7,550 nt of DNA, from contig DUKK01000222.1 in NCBI GenBank assembly GCA_013329355.1, forward strand, positions 1 to 7,550. The letters run 5' to 3'. The notes beneath the pieces are model-generated. The model was not told the DNA's origin. It did not search any database and saw only the letters and a program-made list of their open reading frames with translations. This document shows, piece by piece, positions 1 through 6,042 of the stretch (positions within the stretch are counted from its first letter, which is position 1; each line of letters opens with the position of its first letter). The stretch comes from Candidatus Poseidoniaceae archaeon. Its GTDB lineage: Archaea; Thermoplasmatota; Poseidoniia; Poseidoniales; Poseidoniaceae. The translations under genes and the position numbers were made by a program.

Positions 1-955
1 TGACTCCCTCAGTGGACTCACCGCCAAAGCCTTGTCTGGTTAACCCAGGCACCCAGTTGGGTTGCGGGATGTTAACTTCCCTAGTTGATTCTATGGAGAC
101 AATCTTCATTTGCCATGGGATAAATATGCACATGGCGTTTAATGTTGTAGTTTTACCGGATGCAGTGCCGCCTACAAACAACATTGGAACCTCATTCTGG
201 AAAGCAATCCATAGGTAAGATACCATCAGTGAGGACATAGTTCTGAACGCAATAATATCGGCCGGAGAGAACGGGTCATCTTTGAATCGTCTGATACAGA
301 AAGATGAACCTCTGGTCGAAACTTCATGACCTAATTTCATAACAATTCTCGACCCGTCCATCAATGTTGCGTCAAGAAGCGGGTCGGCAACAGAAATGTG
401 CTTACCACAGCGCTGTGCTAGTTTGATAACATATGATTCAAGCTCGTCATCGGTTTTCCAAATACACGTAGTTTCGACTGACTCAAATTTCCGATGGTAA
501 GCAAAAATCGGGACATTAGTGCCGTCCAGTGAAATGTCTTCCACGTTAGCGTCGTTCATCAAAACATCCATTTCACCATACCCAATTAGGTCTCTCCTAA
601 GATAGTAAAATATCTTAGACTTGGATTTCTTGTTGATTTTCATACCGTATGATTTGATGACTTTATCCATCGCTGTTCTCAGATATGCATCCGGGTTGGC
701 GTCAATCTCGTCGATGTTTGCGGTTAGAGATCTGATGAATATATCCATAATCTCTTCCCGATATTGTTCCTCTTTCTTGGTCATTGGGGGTTCAATAATC
801 TGATAAATAATATTCAAAGTAGCTTTGTCACGGACTACGCGAGCAAACGCATGTGGCGGCATGACCGGATATTTATCAAGCTCGTCATACTGCGCACGCT
901 GTTGTGCACGCTGCCGTTTTCTTGAATCTCCGCGCTTGCCACGTTTTCTTGCCAA
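1..955 (-). CDS. Archaeal type II/IV secretion ATPase (FlaI/GspE/TadA-like), partial at the left edge
   Basis: Cytoplasmic hexameric motor ATPase of the PilT/GspE family, which in archaea powers assembly of the archaellum, adhesive pili or related type IV filaments. The open frame has no stop through base 2 and is cut by the window edge, so 318 codons are present of a family usually near 500-600. After a very basic N-terminus (about residues 1-22) come the N-domain motif VEDISLDG (138-145), the linker SVADPLLDA (188-196), RGSSFCIRRF (215-224) and Walker A GGTASGKTT (262-270). The Asp box reads SIESTRE around 287-293 where relatives usually have IEDT, and the frame then continues through TRQGFGGES. 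The chosen TTG start at 955-953 has GGGGGTGAT seven bases upstream by the GGAGG alignment, close to the archaeal anti-SD complement; there is no in-frame ATG nearby. A GTG at 988 is the alternative start. The family is clear; which filament system it serves is not, because the partner membrane protein lies outside. Confidence 0.9.
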   Translation of the reverse strand, partial: MARKRGKRGDSRKRQRAQQRAQYDELDKYPVMPPHAFARVVRDKATLNIIYQIIEPPMTKKEEQYREEIMDIFIRSLTANIDEIDANPDAYLRTAMDKVIKSYGMKINKKSKSKIFYYLRRDLIGYGEMDVLMNDANVEDISLDGTNVPIFAYHRKFESVETTCIWKTDDELESYVIKLAQRCGKHISVADPLLDATLMDGSRIVMKLGHEVSTRGSSFCIRRFKDDPFSPADIIAFRTMSSLMVSYLWIAFQNEVPMLFVGGTASGKTTTLNAMCIFIPWQMKIVSIESTREVNIPQPNWVPGLTRQGFGGESTEGV

Positions 956-958
956 ACC

Positions 959-967
959 ATCACCCCC
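959..967 (-). promoter_or_regulatory. Strong Shine-Dalgarno deciding the TTG start of the secretion ATPase
   Basis: On the minus strand the bases read GGGGGTGAT, matching the archaeal consensus GGAGGTGAT at eight of nine positions. The GGAGG-equivalent ends seven bases before the TTG at 955-953. This favours that codon over the in-frame GTG at 988, which has only a short AAGG next to it. A TATA-like TTATAGTT around base 1000 would place transcription start near 974, downstream of the GTG, which also fits the TTG choice. Confidence 0.6.
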
Positions 968-996
968 AGCCGATACAATTGACGACACACCTTGGA

Positions 997-1007
997 TAAC
1001 TATAACA
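997..1007 (-). promoter_or_regulatory. Possible TATA box for the secretion ATPase gene
   Basis: The minus strand reads GTTATAGTTA here. With the usual archaeal spacing of about 25 bases, transcription would begin near 974 and give a short leader containing the Shine-Dalgarno sequence at 959-967. Evidence is position and composition only. Confidence 0.35.
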
Positions 1008-1026
1008 CTTCGGTGAAAGGATGGTC

Positions 1027-1031
1027 AAAAA
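1027..1031 (-). terminator. Possible oligo-T terminator after the kinase-like gene
   Basis: Ten bases past the TGA stop of the minus-strand kinase-like gene the transcript would read CCATTTTTGACC. A short T-run is the usual archaeal intrinsic terminator signal, but five T residues with no convincing hairpin is weak support. The next gene starts only about 70 bases further on. Confidence 0.25.
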
Positions 1032-1040
1032 TGGCCACAG

Positions 1041-1622
1041 TCAACGCAAATTGTGCTTGTCATGAGATATTTTTTTTCTAAACTCTGACAGCCACCCATC
1101 GGTTGCCTCAGTTAATTCCATCAGTGTTGATTCGTTGATTATGGAATAATCCGCTTGCTCTATGAGAGAATTCAGACCCCAACCGGCCTCCCTCTCCTCT
1201 CTAATCTGAAACTGCTGCCGGTCACCATCCTCTGGCCTACCCCTTTCTTGGGTCCGTTGAAATCTGACATCCTGATTGGCTATGATGGCAATGCTAGTAA
1301 AATCAGACCCCCATCGGGTACTAAACATCTCATACTCGGCAGTTCCTCGCATTCCATCAATAAGCACAATTGAGTGATTGAGCATCAAATTAGAGACCTC
1401 GTCTGCAAGCCGCTTGGCCAGTATATCATCGCCAAATTTTCTCCGTAAGTCAGCAGCAACTTCACCGAATACGGTCGGACTGCCATTTAATCGACGAGCT
1501 GCAACCTCAGCCCGCACCATGTCGCCCATGGATCTCACAGGTATACCATTATCAGATATTATTTTGGCAAATTCTCCTTTGCCTGAGCCCGGCATCCCGC
1601 AAACAGCAACAGCATGGCCCAT
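1041..1622 (-). CDS. UPF0200-family P-loop kinase-like protein (dephospho-CoA kinase related)
   Basis: Cytoplasmic P-loop NTPase of 193 residues, resembling the archaeal UPF0200 family annotated as dephospho-CoA kinase related or AAA-family ATPase; the true substrate is not established. Walker A is GMPGSGKG (9-16). It is followed by GDMVR (33-37), the IDGMRG segment (88-93) that forms the second half of the nucleoside-monophosphate-kinase-like core, the arginine-rich lid RTQERGRPED (123-132) and REEREAGWG (141-149). ADYSIINES (157-165) matches the usual family ending, and a basic tail follows. Length is normal for the family. The ATG at 1622 sits about 30 bases after a clear TATA box, so the message is probably leaderless and transcribed apart from the ABC operon 73 bases upstream. 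Near the 3' end an 8-A run encodes Arg-Lys-Lys-Ile. Family membership is secure; calling it coaE would be over-annotation, because archaeal dephospho-CoA kinase is reported to be an unrelated GTP-dependent enzyme. Confidence 0.85.
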   Translation of the reverse strand: MGHAVAVCGMPGSGKGEFAKIISDNGIPVRSMGDMVRAEVAARRLNGSPTVFGEVAADLRRKFGDDILAKRLADEVSNLMLNHSIVLIDGMRGTAEYEMFSTRWGSDFTSIAIIANQDVRFQRTQERGRPEDGDRQQFQIREEREAGWGLNSLIEQADYSIINESTLMELTEATDGWLSEFRKKISHDKHNLR

Positions 1623-1647
1623 ACACTAAACCAACAAGTTATGCCCC

Positions 1648-1657
1648 AAATATATGC
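1648..1657 (-). promoter_or_regulatory. TATA box of the kinase-like gene
   Basis: The minus strand reads GCATATATTT, the best TATA match in the window. Its centre is about 30 bases before the ATG at 1622, which predicts a transcript starting at or a few bases before the start codon, as in leaderless archaeal genes. Confidence 0.55.
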
Positions 1658-1683
1658 CTACTATGCAATTTGAATCGCAAACC

Positions 1684-1696
1684 ATTCATAATGAAT
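1684..1696. repeat. Perfect 6+1+6 palindrome at the 3' end of the permease gene
   Basis: The bases ATTCAT-A-ATGAAT form a perfect inverted repeat that touches the permease stop codon and lies about 30-40 bases upstream of the TATA box of the kinase-like gene. It could be a regulator site or a small RNA hairpin, but a palindrome of this size in AT-rich DNA can arise by chance. Confidence 0.3.
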
Positions 1697-3390
1697 TAAT
1701 TGCTGAACTCGGCTTTACCCCACCTTCTATCCATTAATTTCCACAACACTCCAGAGGCAAATAATAAGAATACGGAAATCCCCAACATTCCAACATATCC
1801 CTGCCTGACCATGGTCTCGTCATACATTCCCGCAGTGGCTGCCAAACCGTCTTGGGATGCGCGTTCCCACCAATTACCGTAAAGTGATACATCACCTTGG
1901 GTAAAAGAGAGAAGGAATAAGCCAAGTAATGGTAGAACTGTACCTATCCAAAACCAAACCATTATCGAAGCATCAAAAATAGCTTTATTCGGCCTCAGCC
2001 CCATCAAGAATGCTGTCAGAGCAACGATGTAAATCGAGTTGGCAAACATTACGACAATGCTAGTTGGCAACGCTGCCCACTCATTGAGCCGCCAAGCCAT
2101 CAAGATGATGAAAATTAACGAAATCCACGAAGTAATTAGAAAATACACTAAGACCTTAGCACGGATTAACTGGGGCACCCTCACCGGTAAACCGTTCATA
2201 AACTCGGGCGAATCGAGAATAGTTAACCATGAGTAAAAATTGAACCCAAAAAACCCAAGAAACGGCGCATATGATAGAAGATTGATTGGTATTGGAGCCT
2301 CGGCGAAGTCAATCAACCATGCCATACCAAGTAACACTGCTAGTGGAATTGTGTATGATACAACCATTTTCTTGATCGAGCCTGACCTGAATAAGTCAAC
2401 AAACTCCTTTGCGACGATCAATCTAATTTCGCCGCGACCGAGGAATGAGAGTTTAGCATATGTTGGCTTGAATAGGTCACCCTTTTGGACCACATTGACA
2501 TCGAAGTCATCAACTATGAGCAGCGAAGACAAGTATCCAAGGAACATACACAGACTAAATCCTCCAATAGCGAGAAGCACATTTTTGCTCGTTTGGAGGT
2601 GAAGACCGATTAAGATAAGTTCAGCATCAATGGCCCCAACTCCAACAATTACACCGAATAAAACAACTGCAACTGGCCCGATAATTGTGTAAGGTCTGCC
2701 TCTCATCCACAAGGCTGATGCTAGAAATGAAATTGCTAAGCCTTGAGCGAGGGTTGCAACCATTGCAAACCATGTCCAAGGTAAACTCGAATATTCTAGC
2801 GGAGTAGTGATACCAAAAAAGGTGTCGAGGGCTTTACCCAAGCCCATACCAAGAATAATCGGGGATAAAATTAGTAGCACGTAGAAGGCTAAATCCTTGA
2901 CGAAATAAGCAAAATGCGCCATTGAATTGGGTAATGGCTGAAGTGCAGGCGAGGCTAATAAATGGTTCTTAGTAGCCGTTCTTCTAACTAAGGCATCCCG
3001 ACCCATGAAGGCAAATGTCCCCATACCAAGACTAAACATCAACAGCGGGAGATGCAGCGCGAACCTCAATTCTTGCCAGGTGAAACTATTGGCTTCTGTA
3101 TCAGATGTTTGAGCTGCTGAATCCCCAACCAGGAATTGCAACCCGATTGTCGACACCATTGTTACCAGTGCCAATAACAGCGGGAACAGGGCCATCTGTC
3201 TAGCCTTCGCAAACTCAACATTCTTACGAAATTCCTCTTTGAACATAACACTGAATGTTGCAACAAAAGATGACAAACCCCTCAGTGGGGTGAGTAATTC
3301 TTGGCCACCAGAGTGCGTTCCCAGACTTACTTGTGGAATTGAATTATCCTCGCTGTCCCACTCCCTCGATGATATGTGAGCGCCTGACAA
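1696..3390 (-). CDS. ABC-2-type transporter permease with about 12 membrane helices
   Basis: Integral membrane subunit of an ABC exporter; substrate unknown. The 564-residue chain has hydrophobic segments near 66-88, 109-129, 158-182, 205-228, 234-262, 270-293, 341-361, 373-391, 412-434, 440-464, 475-497 and 531-552. They fall into two six-helix halves, each preceded by an amphipathic stretch starting with Lys-Glu and Phe (KEEFRKNVEF at 51-60; KEFVDLFRSG at 328-337). That is the pattern of two ABC-2 domains fused in one protein, whereas most ABC-2 permeases have six helices. The start is TTG at 3390-3388: AGGAGG lies seven bases upstream inside the last codons of the ATPase gene, and only two bases separate the ATPase stop from it. 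The pair is therefore one operon with coupled translation. I see no signal peptide, peptidase domain or large extracellular domain that would point to a cargo. Confidence 0.85.
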   Translation of the reverse strand: MSGAHISSREWDSEDNSIPQVSLGTHSGGQELLTPLRGLSSFVATFSVMFKEEFRKNVEFAKARQMALFPLLLALVTMVSTIGLQFLVGDSAAQTSDTEANSFTWQELRFALHLPLLMFSLGMGTFAFMGRDALVRRTATKNHLLASPALQPLPNSMAHFAYFVKDLAFYVLLILSPIILGMGLGKALDTFFGITTPLEYSSLPWTWFAMVATLAQGLAISFLASALWMRGRPYTIIGPVAVVLFGVIVGVGAIDAELILIGLHLQTSKNVLLAIGGFSLCMFLGYLSSLLIVDDFDVNVVQKGDLFKPTYAKLSFLGRGEIRLIVAKEFVDLFRSGSIKKMVVSYTIPLAVLLGMAWLIDFAEAPIPINLLSYAPFLGFFGFNFYSWLTILDSPEFMNGLPVRVPQLIRAKVLVYFLITSWISLIFIILMAWRLNEWAALPTSIVVMFANSIYIVALTAFLMGLRPNKAIFDASIMVWFWIGTVLPLLGLFLLSFTQGDVSLYGNWWERASQDGLAATAGMYDETMVRQGYVGMLGISVFLLFASGVLWKLMDRRWGKAEFSN

Positions 3391-3392
3391 GA

Positions 3393-4169
3393 CTATTCCT
3401 CCTCGGCTAAGTCTCGATCATACAACCGCTCAACGTCCTCGATAGATTTCCCGACCAGGCGTATAAATACGTCCTCCAAGGTTTCCTCTTGATTTTCTTT
3501 TAATCCTCTAACTGTGCCAGCTGCCAATACCTTTCCATCGTTTATTATCGCCATCCTGTTGCACATTCTCTCGGCCATTTCGAGCACGTGGGAGCAAAGA
3601 AAAATTGTGCCACCTTGTCTGACGTGTTCAAGTAACCACTCACGGCATTTGCGTTGATATATCGGATCGAGGTTGGCGAACGGCTCATCGAGGAACAGAA
3701 GCTTTGGTTTGTGAATAAAGGCTGAGGCAAGCATAACCTTTTGTCGCTGGCCTTTAGACAAATCCTTGCACATTGTATTTCTTTTCTCCTCAAGGCCGAA
3801 CCAATCCAGCCAATACTCAACCTCGTTTTCACTATCATCAATGTCGCGCAGTTTGGCCACGAACTGGAGGAACTCTACCGGGGTAAGGTAGGATGGGGGG
3901 GATTCTGATTCGGGAACAATACCAATATTCGCTTTGACTTTCTGAGGTGATTTAGTGGCATTAATGCCCAAGACCTCGATTTGCCCTTTACTTGGTTTGA
4001 GTTGCCCAGTCAGCAGTTTGATGAAAGTTGACTTGCCAGCACCATTAGGGCCGAATACTCCGAAAAACTCACCGGAATGGACCTCAACATTAAGTGGGTG
4101 TAAGGCGATAAAATCGCCATACTTCTTTGCCATGTCAATTGCTTTGACCAATGGCTGAGAGTCACCCAT
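3393..4169 (-). CDS. ABC transporter ATP-binding protein of an ABC-2 exporter
   Basis: Cytoplasmic ATPase subunit that drives the permease encoded immediately downstream. The 258 residues contain every element of an active ABC ATPase: Walker A GPNGAGKST (40-48), the Q-loop region VPESESPPSYLT (85-96) with Glu in the usual Gln place as is common in this subgroup, signature LSKGQ (137-141), Walker B LLFLDE (157-162), D-loop NLD (166-168) and the switch histidine in SHV (194). The tail with LEDVFIRLVG (231-240) is typical of ATPases paired with ABC-2 permeases, the group that includes drug, lipid and Cu-processing (NosF-like) exporters. The ATG at 4169 gives a normal N-terminus with the A-loop Tyr in KKYGDF. 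The gene is first in its operon and diverges from the crotonase gene. Substrate cannot be inferred. Confidence 0.92.
   Translation of the reverse strand: MGDSQPLVKAIDMAKKYGDFIALHPLNVEVHSGEFFGVFGPNGAGKSTFIKLLTGQLKPSKGQIEVLGINATKSPQKVKANIGIVPESESPPSYLTPVEFLQFVAKLRDIDDSENEVEYWLDWFGLEEKRNTMCKDLSKGQRQKVMLASAFIHKPKLLFLDEPFANLDPIYQRKCREWLLEHVRQGGTIFLCSHVLEMAERMCNRMAIINDGKVLAAGTVRGLKENQEETLEDVFIRLVGKSIEDVERLYDRDLAEEE
3398..3403 (-). promoter_or_regulatory. Shine-Dalgarno deciding the TTG start of the permease
   Basis: The minus strand carries a full AGGAGG within the Glu-Glu-Glu codons ending the ATPase gene, with seven bases before the TTG at 3390. The position suits translation coupling, in which ribosomes finishing the ATPase restart on the permease. 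Confidence 0.65.
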
Positions 4170-4195
4170 ATGTTGTGCTGTCCGTCCTATTCTTT

Positions 4196-4203
4196 GTATT
4201 ATT
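4196..4203 (-). promoter_or_regulatory. Weak TATA-like box for the ABC exporter operon
   Basis: The minus strand reads AATAATAC with its centre about 30 bases before the ATPase ATG at 4169. Placement fits a leaderless transcript, but the match to a TATA consensus is poor. Confidence 0.3.
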
Positions 4204-4221
4204 GGATTATGCCATAACAGG

Positions 4222-4229
4222 ATAAATCA
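4222..4229 (+). promoter_or_regulatory. TATA-like box for the crotonase gene
   Basis: ATAAATCA is centred about 30 bases before the ATG at 4255, as expected for a leaderless or nearly leaderless archaeal message. No Shine-Dalgarno sequence precedes that ATG. Together with the box at 4196-4203 this makes 4170-4254 a compact divergent promoter region. Confidence 0.45.
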
Positions 4230-4254
4230 TCAAGTTGATTGTATTGGCAATGGT

Positions 4255-5097
4255 ATGGACGAACCAAATAGCTCTATCCTAACAATAGAAAAAATACCAG
4301 TAACCGGCTCTTCAATAAGTGGGTATGTTGCTATTGCGACGATAAATCGGCCAAATAAGCTCAATGCCCTAAATGCCGAAGTCATGGAGTCATTGAAAGC
4401 GCTTTGCGCTTGGGTAGAATCAAATGCCGAAATCAGGTGCTTGGTCATCACTGGTGCGGAACCGTTGCCGGCTGAGGAAGGTAAACGAGCAAAACCTAAC
4501 GCATTTGTTGCTGGGGCTGATATTTCAGAATTTGTTGGCATGGATAGCGAAGCGACAAGAGTAAAGTTTACTGATAATGCTGTTGAGAAAATCTGGTCTA
4601 TGGCCAAACCGACTATTGCAATGATCGACGGCTTCGCATTGGGTGGTGGGTGTGAGATTGCCTGCTCTTGTGACATTCGAATTGCTTCCGAGCGTTCAAA
4701 ATTTGGAACTCCAGAAATTAATCTTGGGTTAATTCCCGGTTATGGAGCCACTCAGAGGTTAGCAAAATTAGTTGGCTACGGTAAAGCCCTGGAAATGATA
4801 ATGACTGGTGAAATGATAACTGCAGATGAAGCACGAGGTATTGGTTTGGTCAACCACGTTTGTGGGCACGAAAATCTGCGTGAATTTACCATGAATATCG
4901 CCGGTAAAATTGCAAGTAAATCCGGTTATACTTTGACAACTGCAAAACGAGTGGTAAAGGCGGCATTGAACAGTACGCTGGATGAGGGAATCGCAATAGA
5001 AGCGGAAGAATTTGCCAAGTTATTCGATAGCCATGATCAGGAAGAGGGTGTAAGAGCATTTATGGAACGAGATAAGCCAAAATGGCTCGACCGATAA
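4255..5097 (+). CDS. Enoyl-CoA hydratase/isomerase family protein (crotonase)
   Basis: Cytoplasmic acyl-CoA enzyme that most likely adds water to 2-enoyl-CoA, a step of fatty acid or short-chain acyl-CoA metabolism. The 280 residues follow the crotonase fold: INRPNKLNALN (30-40), the first oxyanion-hole loop AFVAGADI (83-90), the second oxyanion loop and helix GFALGGGCEIA (126-136), then FGTPEINLGLIPGYGATQRL (150-169). Both glutamates used by true hydratases (Glu144 and Glu164 of the rat enzyme) appear to be present as Glu134 and Glu154, which favours hydratase over isomerase or other crotonase reactions. C-terminal helices end in FMERDKPKW, standard for the family. An extra charged segment of about 12 residues (roughly 69-81, around LPAEEGKRAKP) sits just before the first oxyanion loop. 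The gene stands alone, with no dehydrogenase or thiolase beside it, and its stop is nine bases from the convergent neighbour's stop. Exact substrate is open; 3-hydroxybutyryl/3-hydroxypropionyl-type dehydration is equally possible. Confidence 0.9.
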   Translation: MDEPNSSILTIEKIPVTGSSISGYVAIATINRPNKLNALNAEVMESLKALCAWVESNAEIRCLVITGAEPLPAEEGKRAKPNAFVAGADISEFVGMDSEATRVKFTDNAVEKIWSMAKPTIAMIDGFALGGGCEIACSCDIRIASERSKFGTPEINLGLIPGYGATQRLAKLVGYGKALEMIMTGEMITADEARGIGLVNHVCGHENLREFTMNIAGKIASKSGYTLTTAKRVVKAALNSTLDEGIAIEAEEFAKLFDSHDQEEGVRAFMERDKPKWLDR

Positions 5098-5106
5098 CCT
5101 ATTGGT

Positions 5107-6021
5107 TCAATCCTCATCTATCTGAAGTTTCATGGCAGCCAGTGCATCGCTAGCGTTTGGCAACGGCGGCAACGGCATGTTACCATCGGGCAAAGGCGGT
5201 AGCGGCATGCTGCCTAAGTCAGGCAGACCTTCGGGTAATGGTTTCTTCTCAACTTCTTCAAAACCAGAATCAAGCGGCGTTCTCAACTTTAGGATAGTTG
5301 CCTCATCAAGGCGAATAAATGTTGCACCATATACGTGACCTGCCTCAGGTTTCTGTGGCTCATCAACAACATTCAACCCATGTTCAGGGTTTTGTAATAG
5401 TGCAACAATATCCTCGCCATCATTATATTGCTCCCACATCCTGACGGTCGATGCTCTGATTTCAGCTAACTGATTCCTTCGGCGTTTCTCTATTCGCTGG
5501 CGGATCTCTTGATGTTTTACTCGACGGTTGGAAACGGTCATTTCAATATCAGCATCTTCGACTGACTCTGGACTTACTTCAACCACATACTCGTCTGCAG
5601 TGTGAACATTTTCAACAGTAACCTCAACCTCAACAATGGTTTCTTGAACTTCTGAATCATCTTCTTCCGGTTGGTTTGCCGCCTGGATTTTTGCCAGTTT
5701 TCGCTCTCTTAGAGAGACACCGTCAAGGTTTTGCTCCTCAATCACTGGGGCGGGAATTGCGGCACTATCGGAGGGCTCTAGTTCAACCTCGGAATCTTGC
5801 TCTTGAGTCGCACCGATTGAGGTTTCTGCTCTGTTCCTTGAATTATTTTTTACCCCCCTTCCACCAAGTAGGACCCACATTAAGGATGCGACGAAGGTGA
5901 CGCCAATAAGCGACCATTTACCATCGTTAGATAGGCTCGATGCAGAGGTCAAATAGAAAATTCCCGCACTAGCAGCGACAAGTGCACAAACTGTTCGGAA
6001 AAATCCCATGCCCCTCATCAT
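5107..6021 (-). CDS. Uncharacterised two-helix membrane protein with acidic linker and proline-rich tail
   Basis: I do not recognise this 304-residue protein. Two hydrophobic segments near the N-terminus (about 8-28 and 36-54, with a short SNDGKW loop between) form a membrane hairpin or anchor. A long acidic, low-complexity linker follows (about 72-165, rich in Glu, Asp and Val), then a strongly basic and probably helical segment around HQEIRQRIEKRRRNQ (170-184). A more ordinary stretch, 190-260, includes NPEHGLNVVDEP and GHVYGATFIRLDEA and may be a small folded domain. The tail has two copies of a ten-residue unit G-x-MPLPPLP-x (270-289) and an acidic end. It follows rdgB by 21 bases and is probably co-transcribed with it. 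The ATG at 6021 has no clear Shine-Dalgarno; Met2 or Met5 (6009) are alternative starts. Topology with both termini in the cytoplasm would fit the basic flanks, but that is inference. Confidence 0.75.
   Translation of the reverse strand: MMRGMGFFRTVCALVAASAGIFYLTSASSLSNDGKWSLIGVTFVASLMWVLLGGRGVKNNSRNRAETSIGATQEQDSEVELEPSDSAAIPAPVIEEQNLDGVSLRERKLAKIQAANQPEEDDSEVQETIVEVEVTVENVHTADEYVVEVSPESVEDADIEMTVSNRRVKHQEIRQRIEKRRRNQLAEIRASTVRMWEQYNDGEDIVALLQNPEHGLNVVDEPQKPEAGHVYGATFIRLDEATILKLRTPLDSGFEEVEKKPLPEGLPDLGSMPLPPLPDGNMPLPPLPNASDALAAMKLQIDED
5155..5214 (-). repeat. Two tandem 30-base units encoding G-x-MPLPPLP-x
   Basis: Units at 5185-5214 and 5155-5184 encode GSMPLPPLPD and GNMPLPPLPN. The protein units differ at two of ten residues, while the codons have diverged at several synonymous positions, so the peptide repeat is apparently kept by selection rather than being a fresh DNA duplication. 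Confidence 0.75.
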
Positions 6022-6042
6022 TATCCAGTTACTTCTGATTTA

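Noticed and set aside
12..1016. Short plus-strand frames in the first kilobase
   Set aside because: The minus strand is continuously open here and encodes a secretion ATPase with Walker A and N-domain motifs, so the plus frames are incidental.
1041..1622. Naming the P-loop protein coaE
   Set aside because: Similarity is to the archaeal UPF0200 group, not bacterial CoaE; archaeal dephospho-CoA kinase is reported to be an unrelated GTP-dependent family.
1155..1629. Open frames on the plus strand opposite the kinase-like gene
   Set aside because: They lie wholly opposite a gene with full P-loop kinase motifs, resemble no family and have low-complexity composition; they are antisense shadows.
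2039..2602. Plus-strand frames opposite the permease
   Set aside because: The minus-strand permease has twelve regular hydrophobic segments; the opposite frames show no domain or start signal.
3875..3916. Broken Q-loop in the ABC ATPase (Glu instead of Gln)
   Set aside because: V/LPE at this position is common in ATPases paired with ABC-2 permeases, and all other catalytic motifs are intact.
4230..4676. 148-residue minus-strand frame opposite the crotonase
   Set aside because: The crotonase on the plus strand has all family motifs over the same bases; this frame begins inside it and has no recognisable feature.
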